The notes below the pieces were generated by a model that was not told the origin of the DNA, ran no database searches, and was given only the letters and a program-made list of their open reading frames with translations. Shown here one piece after another: positions 26,378 through 35,134 of a stretch of DNA of 64,000 bases. Every line of letters starts with the position of its first letter. The first letter of the stretch is position 1. Position numbers and translations under genes: made by a program. The stretch covers positions 558,001 through 622,000 of the forward strand of contig JBDZVA010000003.1 of the NCBI GenBank assembly GCA_040255465.1. The letters are read 5' to 3'. This stretch comes from UBA5793 sp040255465. Lineage in GTDB: Bacteria; Planctomycetota; Phycisphaerae; Phycisphaerales; UBA5793.

Positions 26378-27034
26378 TCAAGCAGTATCCGGAGCCACCG
26401 TGACGGTGTTGTCGCGGTTGACCGTAACGACTTTGATCCGCGCGTGGCGCGGCAGTTCTTCGCCGCTGCTCACCGCGTTGTAGATGCGGGCGCGATCATT
26501 CACGACCAGTCGCACCTTGCCCCGGCCCGCGCCGCGCGCCGGGATGCCCGCGTAAACCGATCCGGTGCAGCCGACGGCTTCCTGGATGCGGATGTTGCCG
26601 CTGGCGCTGAGCAGCCCGATCGACTTGAAGAGCATGGCGAGAATCCAGACGATGAGCACGCCGCCGCCGATGGCGCAGAGGAAACTTGTCGCGACGGGCC
26701 AGTCCAGCCCGCGGTAGGCACCCAGGCCGCCCCAGCCGAAGCCCATCACGAACCCGGCAATGGTCTGGATGGAGAGCACCTTGAACGCGTCTGTCGAGTC
26801 GCCCTGGTGGTGATCGTGCGTGCCGAGATCCTCGCCGCCCGCATCGAAGTCGTGGCCGGCGCCAATCTCGTGGCCGCCACCCATGTCGTGGCCTCCGCCC
26901 ACGTCGTGGCCGCCCATCTCATCACCGATGCCCGCTCCAATGAGCATGAGGACCAGGCGCATGAGAAAGAAGAACGAACCGGCCACGGCCGGGATCGTAA
27001 AGAGCGGAGCATAATCCGATGTCAGGATGTCCAT
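26378..27034 (-). CDS. NfeD-like membrane protein with histidine-rich loop (flotillin partner)
   Basis: A 218-residue membrane protein. The start is ATG 27034, preceded by GGGAGGT with 8 nt spacing; an upstream in-frame codon at 27148 has no such support. A first membrane segment (about residues 9-37) is followed by a Gly/His/Asp loop of about 38 residues with a tandem hexamer of the type x-G-G-G-H-D (MGGHDVGGGHDMGGGHE, then GAGHD and THDHHQGD). Two membrane helices come next (about 88-135). The C-terminal 75 residues form an OB-fold-like NfeD domain (IQEAVGCTGSVYAGIPARGA, HARIKVVTVNRDNTVTVAP). NfeD proteins pair with flotillins. The histidine-rich loop is not part of the usual family and could bind metal. 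Confidence 0.75.
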   Translation of the reverse strand: MDILTSDYAPLFTIPAVAGSFFFLMRLVLMLIGAGIGDEMGGHDVGGGHDMGGGHEIGAGHDFDAGGEDLGTHDHHQGDSTDAFKVLSIQTIAGFVMGFGWGGLGAYRGLDWPVATSFLCAIGGGVLIVWILAMLFKSIGLLSASGNIRIQEAVGCTGSVYAGIPARGAGRGKVRLVVNDRARIYNAVSSGEELPRHARIKVVTVNRDNTVTVAPDTA

Positions 27035-27203
27035 CACGTTGCACCTCCCATCGCCGGCCCCAGAATGGTCCGGCATCTGGACACTGTCATTATGCCATGT
27101 CCCCGGGGACCGGACCTGTCCCCGTGCGGGAGATTCCGGACGCGTCAAGGGGCCTGCAGGCAGCGTGGCCTCGTCCTGGCACCGTGATTGCGGACGGATT
27201 CAA

Positions 27204-27232
27204 TTGACCCGACCCCGCGCGTCGCGGATAAT
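27204..27232 (+). promoter_or_regulatory. Sigma-70 type promoter of tRNA-Ser
   Basis: TTGACC (27204-27209) and GATAAT (27227-27232) are 17 nt apart, which is near-consensus spacing. Transcription would start near 27239, about 14 nt before the mature tRNA. Confidence 0.7.
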
Positions 27233-27252
27233 CCCCGACGAAGTCTGTTGCC

Positions 27253-27344
<92 letters not shown>

Positions 27345-27476
27345 TTTTTTTCTGCGCTGATGGATCGCGTAGGCCGGCGTCAAGGCTCTGCGCAGACCCG
27401 GCGGATGCGCGTCAGGCGCGCTCCACTGACCCCCGTGTTTCCTAATCCTCGACCCGCCCCGCCGCGGCGCCGGCGG

Positions 27477-28340
27477 CTACGGGGATGGCGAACCGCCCTG
27501 CTCGCGGAGTTGTCGTATCACCTTGTTCCAGTATCGCACCAGTTGCTGATGCGTGGTACGATCAACGGCCCGCTTGTTGGCTGGATCGCGCGGCTCGCCT
27601 CCGAGGATGCTTGGCGTGATTTCGACAATCTCCATTCCAGAGGCGGCGGCAGGCTCGGTTCCATGTGGGACTTCATCGGGAAGAGGCGTCGATCCAAGCG
27701 TCTGCACAAACGCGCCAAACGTCGCCGCATACGGTTTGGCAAGAGTCCAGTCCATCCCGACGAAGGGCACCTGCACAACGGCCCACGGTGACCGACGCGT
27801 GTCGAATCCAAAGGCTTCGCCACCGCCATTACTGCCAAAGATGAGCAGGCCGAGTGCGTAGGCTTCGACCTGATACGCTTCGTTCAAATCGGCAAGAACT
27901 TCAACAGGAAAGAGAATGACGTACCGGTCGCCGATGAAGCCCTCGCCGCCATTGGTCAACTTGAGGAATTCAATGTAATCGGGCGGCAATTCAACTCCGA
28001 TATCGCGCTGGACGTCTGCGATGACGACGTCGGTTGCATTCGGTCGCGTGGAGAAGTTCTCGAAGTAGTTGCTGGCGTCGCGCCGCTCTCGCAGCGTTTC
28101 GAGGCCCACGGTCCACTGAAAGACGTCAACGAAGTCGGTGAAACACGTGGGGCAGATCCAATGCTCATCGTTGGCTGTGGCATACCCCGCATGAAGATCG
28201 TCGGGCGATGCGGAGAACTTGGCCGCGCAGAACTCGCAATGATCATGGTCCCATTCCGCGCTCGGCGCAGCGTAGGGCTTCCTGATGAGATGCGCTCCCA
28301 TGAGGAATCGTTCCTGGCCTTGAAGCCGCCAGTCAGTCAT
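27477..28340 (-). CDS. SMI1/KNR4 (SUKH) domain protein fused to a cysteine-containing N-terminal module
   Basis: A protein of 287 residues from the ATG at 28340. Residues 1-80 contain the pattern TDWRLQGQERFL, WDHDHCEFCAAKFS, LHAGYAT and HWICPTCFTDF. This matches a small stand-alone bacterial protein family that carries two CxxC pairs, probably a zinc site. Residues about 100-200 form an SMI1/KNR4-type domain (VQRDIGVELPPDYIEFLKLT, then NGGEGFIGDRYVILFPVEVL and LLIFGSNGGGEAFGFDTR). SUKH proteins are best known as immunity proteins against secreted toxins. No toxin gene is next to it here. The final 90 residues are Pro-rich and of no known type. The combination of the two modules is unusual. 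Confidence 0.75.
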   Translation of the reverse strand: MTDWRLQGQERFLMGAHLIRKPYAAPSAEWDHDHCEFCAAKFSASPDDLHAGYATANDEHWICPTCFTDFVDVFQWTVGLETLRERRDASNYFENFSTRPNATDVVIADVQRDIGVELPPDYIEFLKLTNGGEGFIGDRYVILFPVEVLADLNEAYQVEAYALGLLIFGSNGGGEAFGFDTRRSPWAVVQVPFVGMDWTLAKPYAATFGAFVQTLGSTPLPDEVPHGTEPAAASGMEIVEITPSILGGEPRDPANKRAVDRTTHQQLVRYWNKVIRQLREQGGSPSP

Positions 28341-28378
28341 CGCTGCTCGCCCCGCCCCCCCAAGCCTTCGCGTCGCGG

Positions 28379-29335
28379 CTACGTGTTGCCGCGCATCCAC
28401 TCCCACTGCTTGCCCATCCCTTCAACCAACCCCGTGTGCGGCTCGTAGCCCAACTCCGCCTTGCTGCGCGTCAGGTCGGCCCAGGTGCGAGTCACGTCGC
28501 CGGGCTGGTTGGGCTGGCGGTCGATGACGGCCTTGCGGCCCACCGTCTGCTCGACGGCTTCGATCATCTGCGCGAGCGTCACGGGATGCTCGCCGCCGAG
28601 GTTGTACACTCGGAACTTCTCAACCTGGCCGCAGCGGTCAATGGCGCGCATCACGCCGTCGATGATGTCATCAACGAACGTGTAATCGCGGCTCGTCGAA
28701 CCGTCGCCGAAGACGGGAATCGCCTCGCCAACCGAGACGCGCTTGAGGAACTTGTGAATGGCCAGATCCGGCCGCTGGCGCGGGCCGAAGACGGTAAAGA
28801 AGCGCAGCGCCGTGATCGGCAGGCCGTGCAGGTGGCTGGCGGTGCGGCAGATCAACTCAGTCGCCACTTTGGTCGCGGCGTAGGGACTGATCGGCCGGCT
28901 GACATCATCTGTCTCGGCAAAGGGCGCCTTTTCATTGTTCCCGTAGACGCTGGACGAACTGGCCGCGACGAAGCGCTTCACGCCGGATTTGACGGCTGCG
29001 TCGAGCAGGCGCTGCGTACCGACGACATTCACATTCGCGTAGAGCGACGGATCCTGAATGCTCGGCCGCACGCCGGCGCAGGCGGCGAGGTGCACGATGG
29101 TGTCGGGCCGGCCGGTCTCGAAGGCTCGCTCGACGTCCTCGGCTCTGGTGATATCACCTTCGACGAGTTGCGCCCCGTCATCGAGCGCCGGCCGGACGTT
29201 GCTCTGCTTGATCTCCCGGGCGTAGAACGGAGCGAAATTGTCGAGAATGGTCACACCCCAGCCGCGCGCCAGCAGCGCCTGGGCGAGGTGCGAACCGATG
29301 AATCCGGCGCCGCCGGTGATGAGCACTCTGGACAT
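28379..29335 (-). CDS. NAD-dependent sugar-nucleotide epimerase/dehydratase
   Basis: A 318-residue short-chain (extended SDR) enzyme. The start is ATG 29335; the open frame upstream is not coding. The Rossmann motif GGAGFIGSHLAQAL lies at residues 8-21. The catalytic set is the serine segment ASSSSVYG and YAATK (the YxxxK of the active site). HLAACAGVRPSI is very close to the pattern of UDP-glucuronate 4-epimerases, as are NVNVVGTQRLLDAA and LRFFTVFGPRQRPDLAI. The product is probably a UDP-glucuronate or related UDP-sugar epimerase that feeds surface polysaccharide synthesis. It lies divergent from the lipid-A N-domain gene, which also fits an envelope role. Confidence 0.88.
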   Translation of the reverse strand: MSRVLITGGAGFIGSHLAQALLARGWGVTILDNFAPFYAREIKQSNVRPALDDGAQLVEGDITRAEDVERAFETGRPDTIVHLAACAGVRPSIQDPSLYANVNVVGTQRLLDAAVKSGVKRFVAASSSSVYGNNEKAPFAETDDVSRPISPYAATKVATELICRTASHLHGLPITALRFFTVFGPRQRPDLAIHKFLKRVSVGEAIPVFGDGSTSRDYTFVDDIIDGVMRAIDRCGQVEKFRVYNLGGEHPVTLAQMIEAVEQTVGRKAVIDRQPNQPGDVTRTWADLTRSKAELGYEPHTGLVEGMGKQWEWMRGNT

Positions 29336-29454
29336 GGGCCAACATGGTAGCGGCCCGCTCGAAGAGGGGGCTGCTCTGATCTGGGTCAGACGCATCGCCC
29401 GCCTATGCTGGTGCGCTTCATGCAGTTCGAATTCCTCATTCGGAGCGATCCGGC

Positions 29455-30009
29455 ATGCGTTCTCTCTTCCTCTCTGCAGTGATGGCACTCCTTCTTGGTC
29501 TGCTGACCGCCGCGCCCGCAATGGCGCAGCAGCCGGCCGACTCGCCGACCGATCAGGCGCGCCTTGCGGGCGCCATCCAGATCCGGTCGGCGGACGGTTC
29601 GCTGGCGTGGTATGAGCCGGCCGGCGACGGGTCGGGCGTGTTCGTGGCGCGTGACGCGCCGGGCGCATTGACATCTGCAAAGTCGCCGTGGGGGCTGCTG
29701 CTTTTTCTGTTCGGCCTGTTTGGCCAGGCGATGTTCATGGGGCGATTTGCACTGCAGTGGATCGCCAGCGAGCGCAGCGGCCGCAGCGTCGTGCCGCTGG
29801 GGTTCTGGTGGCTGAGCCTGGCGGGGGCGAGCATCCTGCTGACCTATTTTGCGATTCAGCGCGAGCCCATCGGCGTGCTGGGCCAGCTGCTCGGCTGGCC
29901 GATCTATCTGCGCAACGTCTACATGGTGCTGCGCGATCGTCGAATGGGGGAAACGGACTCGGGCGACATCGCCGAGCACCCGATCCCTGATCCGAATGCG
30001 GAGGCGTAG
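29455..30009 (+). CDS. Lipid-A-disaccharide synthase N-terminal-like (LAB_N) membrane protein
   Basis: A 184-residue protein with a signal peptide (SLFLSAVMALLLGLLTAAPA, cleavage near AMAQ) and a LAB_N-type membrane domain of about 70 residues. Diagnostic features are FGQAMFMGRFALQWIASERS, SVVPLGFWWLSLAGASILL and GQLLGWPIYLRNV (about residues 85-155), giving three membrane helices. LAB_N proteins occur alone or fused to glycosyltransferase and lipid A enzymes and probably help in lipid-linked sugar handling. Here the domain stands alone with an exported N-terminal extension of about 70 residues. It is divergent from the sugar-nucleotide epimerase gene. Confidence 0.85.
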   Translation: MRSLFLSAVMALLLGLLTAAPAMAQQPADSPTDQARLAGAIQIRSADGSLAWYEPAGDGSGVFVARDAPGALTSAKSPWGLLLFLFGLFGQAMFMGRFALQWIASERSGRSVVPLGFWWLSLAGASILLTYFAIQREPIGVLGQLLGWPIYLRNVYMVLRDRRMGETDSGDIAEHPIPDPNAEA

Positions 30010-30014
30010 GATCT

Positions 30015-30401
30015 TCAGGCGGCTTCGGGCCGGAAACTCGCCAGTCTTGTTGCGCAGCGGGCGATTTCGTGGAGACACTCGCGCGCTTCGGGCGACACGT
30101 CGATGAACTCGAAGCCGATCTCGTGGCGGCGGAAGCCCGTGCGGCGGATCCAGACCACACGCGCGTCGAGCCGGACTTCTGCGGCCGCAAAGGCGAGTGT
30201 GAGCGAAACCGAGTCGTCCGCCGTGATGCGAAGCGAGCCCTTGTGCCGGACACGCATCCCTGTGGCGGAAAGATCAACCACATCGCCGAACGTACACGAG
30301 AGCATGTCGCAGCGGAGGCGGCCGGTCCGGCGCACTTCCGCGCCACGATCTTCCGCGGGCGGCGGGCTGTCATTTCGGGCGAATCGCATCGAGAGAATCA
30401 T
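30015..30401 (-). CDS. PilZ domain protein
   Basis: A protein of about 128 residues from the ATG at 30401; ATG 30389 is an alternative and neither has a strong Shine-Dalgarno. The cyclic-di-GMP-binding motifs are RRTGRLR (the RxxxR arginines) at about residues 24-30 and DLSATGMRV (the D/NxSxxG motif) near 43-51. Following strands (LTLAFAAAEVRLDARVVWIR, RHEIGFEFIDV) fit a single PilZ barrel. It is therefore a likely c-di-GMP effector controlling motility or surface behaviour through an unknown partner. It converges with the LAB_N gene, with 5 nt between stops. Confidence 0.82.
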   Translation of the reverse strand: MILSMRFARNDSPPPAEDRGAEVRRTGRLRCDMLSCTFGDVVDLSATGMRVRHKGSLRITADDSVSLTLAFAAAEVRLDARVVWIRRTGFRRHEIGFEFIDVSPEARECLHEIARCATRLASFRPEAA

Positions 30402-30599
30402 CGACCGCTTTGCCCAGATTCTTGATTTTCGACGCCCGCGCGGCGGCAAGGCGGACGGCTGGCATGGCGGGCGAAAGTTCTCGTCTTATCCACATCGGCA
30501 CTTGTGAAAACAGGCAACCTCTCCTACCCTGTTGCGGCTCAAAAACGAGGGCTCGGGCCTCTCCCACCCCGTTGCCGAGTCGATACCGGGCACCACATC

Positions 30600-32369
30600 A
30601 TGCAGTTACTCAAGGGAATCGGCGTATCTCCGGGAGTGATCATCGGCCGGGCTTTCGTCCTCGATGATGTCACGCTGCATGTCCCGAAGCGTCAGATTTC
30701 GCCCTCCGACCTCCCCCATCAGCACGAACGCCTCGATGCCGCCGTCGCCGCATCGATCGAGGAATTGCAGAACCTGCGCGATCGCGTGGCCAAGGAAGTC
30801 GATGCCGAAGCCGCCAAGATTCTGGAATTTCATATTGTTCTCCTGAGAGATCCTCACTTTCTCGATCCGGTGCATGAGCGGATCCAGGAGCAGGAAGTCT
30901 CCGCAGAGTGGGCAGTTACGTTCGAGATCCAGACCATGGCGGATAAGTTCCGCGCCCTGGACAGCGAGGCGTTCCGCTCCAAGGTCTCGGACCTGCTCGA
31001 TCTCGACCGGCGCCTGCTGCGACACCTCATTGGCGAAACGCAAAGCCGCCTCAAGCAGGTGGAGGGCGAGGTCATCATCGTCGCGCACGATCTCACGCCG
31101 AGCCAGACAGTGGGTCTTGACACGAACCACGTCAAGGCGTTTGTCACCGACGCGGGCGGCCGGACGAGCCACACGGCGATCATGGCGCGGTCCATCGCCA
31201 TCCCCGCCATTGTCGGCCTTGAACGCGCCATGACGGACATCTTTGAGGACGATCTGCTCATCGTCGACGGCGATCGCGGCGTACTCATCATTGATCCAGA
31301 CGAAGCCACGCTCGAGCAGTACGGCAAGCGGATGGAGGTCCGCCGGTCCTACGAACTCTCCCTCGCCGACGTGGCCCGCGAGTCTGCTGAGACGACCGAC
31401 GGCGTTCGCATCAAGCTCTACGGCAACATCGAGTTTCCCTTCGAAGTGGAGATGGTCGAACGTTACGGCGGCGACGGCGTTGGGCTCTTCCGCAGCGAGT
31501 TTCTCTTTCTGGCCCAGGACCGCGACCCCTCCGAGGAGGAGCAGTACGAAGCCTTTCGCGATGCGGTGAAAATGTCCATGGGCCGGCCGATCACCATTCG
31601 CACGCTCGATCTCGGGTCGGACAAGTACACCCAGGGTCGCCAGGAGACACCCGAGCGCAACCCGGCGCTGGGCTGTCGCTCGATCCGCTTCTGCCTGCAG
31701 AATCTGCCGCTTTTCAAGACACAGTTGCGGGCGATACTGCGGGCTTCGACTGAAGGGGACTTGCGGGTCATGTTCCCGCTGATCACCGGCCCGCTGGAAC
31801 TGCGGCAGGCGCGGATGGTGCTCAACGACGTGATGGAAGATCTTGAAGAAGAAGGGATTGCCTTCAACCGCAACGTGCCGGTGGGAATCATGATCGAGGC
31901 CCCTTCAGCGGCAATCATGAGCCATGCCTTCGCCCGGGAGGTCGATTTCTTCTCGATCGGGACCAATGACCTGATCCAGTACACGCTGGCGGTGGACCGG
32001 ACCAACGAACGGGTTGCCAACCTCTATTCTGCGGCCCATCCGGCGGTTCTGAGGCTGATGAAGGACGTGATCCGTTCGGGTCGGCGGGGCGGGATTGAAG
32101 TGAGCCTGTGCGGCGAAATTGCCTCCGACCCGGACTATATCATGTTGCTGATCGGGATTGGCTTGCGTAATCTTTCATTGGTCCCATCCGCGATACCCGA
32201 CATCAAGAGGGTCATCCGCGCGGTCGATACCAGAACTTGTGAACTTATCGCCCGAAAGGTCGGTTCGTTTGATTCTGAGCGTCAAGTCCTGAATTTCATT
32301 CGAGATGAGACGCGAAAGGTAATGCCCGAGGGGTACGACGGTCGTTCCGTCGGCGGTGGATTGGTCTGA
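30600..32369 (+). CDS. ptsI: Phosphoenolpyruvate-protein phosphotransferase (PTS enzyme I)
   Basis: A 589-residue enzyme I that takes phosphate from phosphoenolpyruvate and passes it to HPr. The start is ATG 30600, because the family begins with the pattern LKGIGVSPGVIIG; the open frame begins earlier, at GTG 30504, without support. The phosphorylated histidine is H191 in GGRTSHTAIMARS. The PEP-binding barrel has TIRTLDLGSDK, GLFRSEFLFL and the segment GTNDLIQYTLAVDR. The essential cysteine is at about residue 504 (SLCGEIASDP). Length matches the family. No HPr, EIIA or sugar permease gene is in the window, so it may serve a regulatory PTS or have its HPr elsewhere. Confidence 0.93.
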   Translation: MQLLKGIGVSPGVIIGRAFVLDDVTLHVPKRQISPSDLPHQHERLDAAVAASIEELQNLRDRVAKEVDAEAAKILEFHIVLLRDPHFLDPVHERIQEQEVSAEWAVTFEIQTMADKFRALDSEAFRSKVSDLLDLDRRLLRHLIGETQSRLKQVEGEVIIVAHDLTPSQTVGLDTNHVKAFVTDAGGRTSHTAIMARSIAIPAIVGLERAMTDIFEDDLLIVDGDRGVLIIDPDEATLEQYGKRMEVRRSYELSLADVARESAETTDGVRIKLYGNIEFPFEVEMVERYGGDGVGLFRSEFLFLAQDRDPSEEEQYEAFRDAVKMSMGRPITIRTLDLGSDKYTQGRQETPERNPALGCRSIRFCLQNLPLFKTQLRAILRASTEGDLRVMFPLITGPLELRQARMVLNDVMEDLEEEGIAFNRNVPVGIMIEAPSAAIMSHAFAREVDFFSIGTNDLIQYTLAVDRTNERVANLYSAAHPAVLRLMKDVIRSGRRGGIEVSLCGEIASDPDYIMLLIGIGLRNLSLVPSAIPDIKRVIRAVDTRTCELIARKVGSFDSERQVLNFIRDETRKVMPEGYDGRSVGGGLV

Positions 32370-32683
32370 CCAATTCGCCCCCTCGACCGATTCACGCCTG
32401 CTGCGTGTCGTTCATGATGCCGGATCGATCGCCCGAAGCCCTGTGGGTGCGACGGAGCGGATTCCGATCAGGCCCGGTCCCTCAGAAGGACCAGTGGTGA
32501 ACCCGCAGCGACAATCGAGCAGCGCCCGGATTGGGCGGACGGATGGCCGATGGTCGCGCGTAGCGCACTACCAATCTCGCCCAGCGGCAGTCAAGCCGAC
32601 GGCGAATTGCGCTCCGCATCCATCCCGCCAGCCGATTTCCCCTCCGGACAACGCCGGTTGACCACACGGAAAGTCTGTGGTCC
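32370..32683 (+). other. Long leader region upstream of the RNase E/G gene
   Basis: This 314-nt stretch between ptsI and the ribonuclease gene has no convincing reading frame. A small dyad TTGGT-ctg-ACCAA (32361-32373) overlaps the ptsI stop codon. Several GC hairpins can be drawn further on (for example GCCC/GGGC near 32525). No strong promoter or T-run terminator is seen. RNase E genes are often autoregulated through a long 5' untranslated region, so a regulatory leader is plausible. Confidence 0.35.
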
Positions 32684-35128
32684 ATGTCCTCCATCAAGAA
32701 GCAACTGATCGTCAACCATTCGCCCGGCGACGAGACGCGCATCGCGCTGCTCGAAAACGGCCGCCTCGAAGAAATCTACACCGAGCACGAAGCGCACAGC
32801 CTTCACGTCGGCAACATCTACCTCGGCAAGGTCATCAACGTCGAAGCGGCGATCCAGGCCGCGTTCATCGACTTCGGCGTCGGCCGCAACGGCTTCCTGC
32901 ACGTCTCCGACCTCCACCCGATGCACTTCCCGGGTGAAGACGCTGAGACGACCGAAGCCGTCGGCCAGAAGACCCCCCATCGCCAGCGCCCGCCGATCCA
33001 GCACTGCCTCAAGCGCGGGCAGGAGATTCTCGTCCAGGTCCTCAAGGAGGGAATCGGCACCAAGGGGCCGACGCTGACGAGTTACCTCTCCATCCCCGGT
33101 CGTCTGCTGGTCATGATGCCGCACATGGAGCAGCTTGGCGTCTCGCGCAAGGTCGAGGACATCGAGCAGCGCCGCGCCATGCGCAAGATCCTCGACTCGC
33201 TGGACCTTCCCGAAGGCTTCGGCTTTATCCTCCGCACCGCCGGGCTCAGCGCCGTCAAGACCGAACTCAAGCGCGACCTCGCCTACCTCCAGCGCCTCTG
33301 GAAGACGATCGACAGCCAGCGCGGCAGCGCCAAGGCGCCGTGCGAGCTCTATGTCGAATCCGATCTGCTCATCCGAACGATCCGCGATGTCTCGACGGCG
33401 GACCTCGAACAGATCATCATCGATGACGAGAATGCCCTCGACCGCGTGGTTGAGTTCCTCCAGATCGTCGCACCGCGGCGCAAGGGGCCGGAGGTCACCG
33501 CCTATCGCGATCGTGTGCCGATTTTCCACCGCTTTGGCGTCGAAGAGCAGTTGCGCAGCACGCGCTCGCGCGATGTCCCGCTGCCCGGCGGAGGTTCGAT
33601 CATCATCGATTCGGCTGAGGCGATGGTCGTCATCGACGTCAACTCCGGCCGCATGCGACAATTCCGCGACGCCGAGACAACCGCCTTTCGAACGAACATG
33701 CAGGCGATCGACGAGATCACGCGACAACTGCGATTGCGCGACCTCGGCGGGCTGATCGTCATCGACACCATTGACATGATTTCCGGCGAGCACCGCCGCG
33801 AACTCGAGACGCGCCTGCGCGAGAACCTCAAACGCGACCGCGCCAAGACCGAGTTCCTGCGCATCAGCCAGTTCGGCCTCATCGAGATGACCCGCCAGCG
33901 CATGCGCCCGCCGCTGCGCAAGGCGCACTCGATGCCCTGCTCGGCATGTGAGGGGCGCGGACATCTGCCCACGCCGGAATCCACCGCCAACGAAGCCATG
34001 CGCGACATGGCGTACTGGATCGCCCATCCGCACGTGGCGTCTCTCGAAGTGGCGGTCGGCCAGGGCGTGGCCGGCGTGCTGCTCAGTCGCAAGCGCCGCG
34101 CCATCGTCGCCCTCGAAACGGAGACCGGCAAGCGCATCGACATTCGCGTCAGCACCGAGATCCAGCCCGAGCGCGTTGACTTCTACGCCTACGACGATCG
34201 CAAGACGGATCTCGATCTCGCCACGCTCGCCACCTCGTTCCCGAAAGAACTCCCCTCCACGAACGAACCCAAAGTGCAGCTGGATCATGTGCCCAAGGTA
34301 GTTCGCGAAGTGGCGCTGCCCGATTCTCAGGACGAAGACGATGAACTCGAAGTCGAAGTCGTGGACGAATCGGATGGCGACGAGAAGCCCGTCGAGGGTG
34401 ACACGGCCCCGCCGAAGCGCAAGCGCCGCCGACGCCGATCCAGCAAGGGACGCGACACGGGTGCGGCTCCTGCTCCGGCCGCCGAGAAGAGCAGCGCCCG
34501 GAGCGAAACTCCAGCGCCAGCGTCGAACAACGGCGCAATGACCGGCGAGGGCGCTCCCGCCGGCAAGAAGAAGCGACGTCGACGCGGCCGGCGCGGCCGC
34601 GGCAGAGGTGGCGAAGCGGCGCCGGGCGCTGAGAACGGCGGCGAATTTGCGACTGGGGCCCAGGCGCAATCACCCACGCCGCAGGAACCTGCCGCCGCTC
34701 CCGAAACGGCAGCCAGCCACGATACAGTCGAATCGCACGAGCCGTCGGGCAAGAAGAAACGCCGTCGGCGCCGTTCGCGCAGCAAATCGACCACCGAACT
34801 GGCCGCGTCCAGCGGCGAAGCAAAGGCTGACACGACCACCAAAGCCACGGAAACCGAGCCGCCGCAAGCCCCAGCGACTTCGGAGACCCCGCGCAGCAAG
34901 AAGAAGCGGCGCCGACGCTCCTCCAAGAAAGGCGATCAGGACCAGTCGGCCGGCGATGCAGCCGCACCGATCGCGAGCGAATCATCCAAGTCCAACGGAT
35001 CGGTCGAGATCAGCGAAGCCCCCGGAGCGGAAGTGAAGGTGACCAAGACGCGCCGCCGACTGTACGGCAGTCGCCGTCGCCTCACTCCTGCCGAACTCGC
35101 CAGCGTCCAAGCGTCCGATGAGGCCTAA
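32684..35128 (+). CDS. rne: Ribonuclease E/G family protein
   Basis: An 814-residue endoribonuclease of the RNase E/G family for mRNA decay and rRNA processing. The catalytic part covers about residues 1-500. An S1 domain lies at about 35-125 (VGNIYLGKVINVEAAIQAAF). The metal-binding aspartates lie in VVIDVNSG (about D319) and VIDTIDM (about 361). The zinc-link cysteines are in PCSACEGRG (about 419 and 422). The C-terminal third is disordered and acidic, and is punctuated by four clusters of basic residues near 575, 626, 688 and 737, each of the type KKKRRRR or KRKRRRRR. This tail could bind RNA or scaffold a degradosome. The gene is followed after 6 nt by dxr. Confidence 0.9.
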   Translation: MSSIKKQLIVNHSPGDETRIALLENGRLEEIYTEHEAHSLHVGNIYLGKVINVEAAIQAAFIDFGVGRNGFLHVSDLHPMHFPGEDAETTEAVGQKTPHRQRPPIQHCLKRGQEILVQVLKEGIGTKGPTLTSYLSIPGRLLVMMPHMEQLGVSRKVEDIEQRRAMRKILDSLDLPEGFGFILRTAGLSAVKTELKRDLAYLQRLWKTIDSQRGSAKAPCELYVESDLLIRTIRDVSTADLEQIIIDDENALDRVVEFLQIVAPRRKGPEVTAYRDRVPIFHRFGVEEQLRSTRSRDVPLPGGGSIIIDSAEAMVVIDVNSGRMRQFRDAETTAFRTNMQAIDEITRQLRLRDLGGLIVIDTIDMISGEHRRELETRLRENLKRDRAKTEFLRISQFGLIEMTRQRMRPPLRKAHSMPCSACEGRGHLPTPESTANEAMRDMAYWIAHPHVASLEVAVGQGVAGVLLSRKRRAIVALETETGKRIDIRVSTEIQPERVDFYAYDDRKTDLDLATLATSFPKELPSTNEPKVQLDHVPKVVREVALPDSQDEDDELEVEVVDESDGDEKPVEGDTAPPKRKRRRRRSSKGRDTGAAPAPAAEKSSARSETPAPASNNGAMTGEGAPAGKKKRRRRGRRGRGRGGEAAPGAENGGEFATGAQAQSPTPQEPAAAPETAASHDTVESHEPSGKKKRRRRRSRSKSTTELAASSGEAKADTTTKATETEPPQAPATSETPRSKKKRRRRSSKKGDQDQSAGDAAAPIASESSKSNGSVEISEAPGAEVKVTKTRRRLYGSRRRLTPAELASVQASDEA

Positions 35129-35134
35129 TCGCCG

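Noticed and set aside
32591..34669. A 692-residue minus-strand frame opposite the RNase E/G gene
   Set aside because: It is antisense to a clearly conserved gene and its composition is typical of the reverse frame of a high-GC gene.
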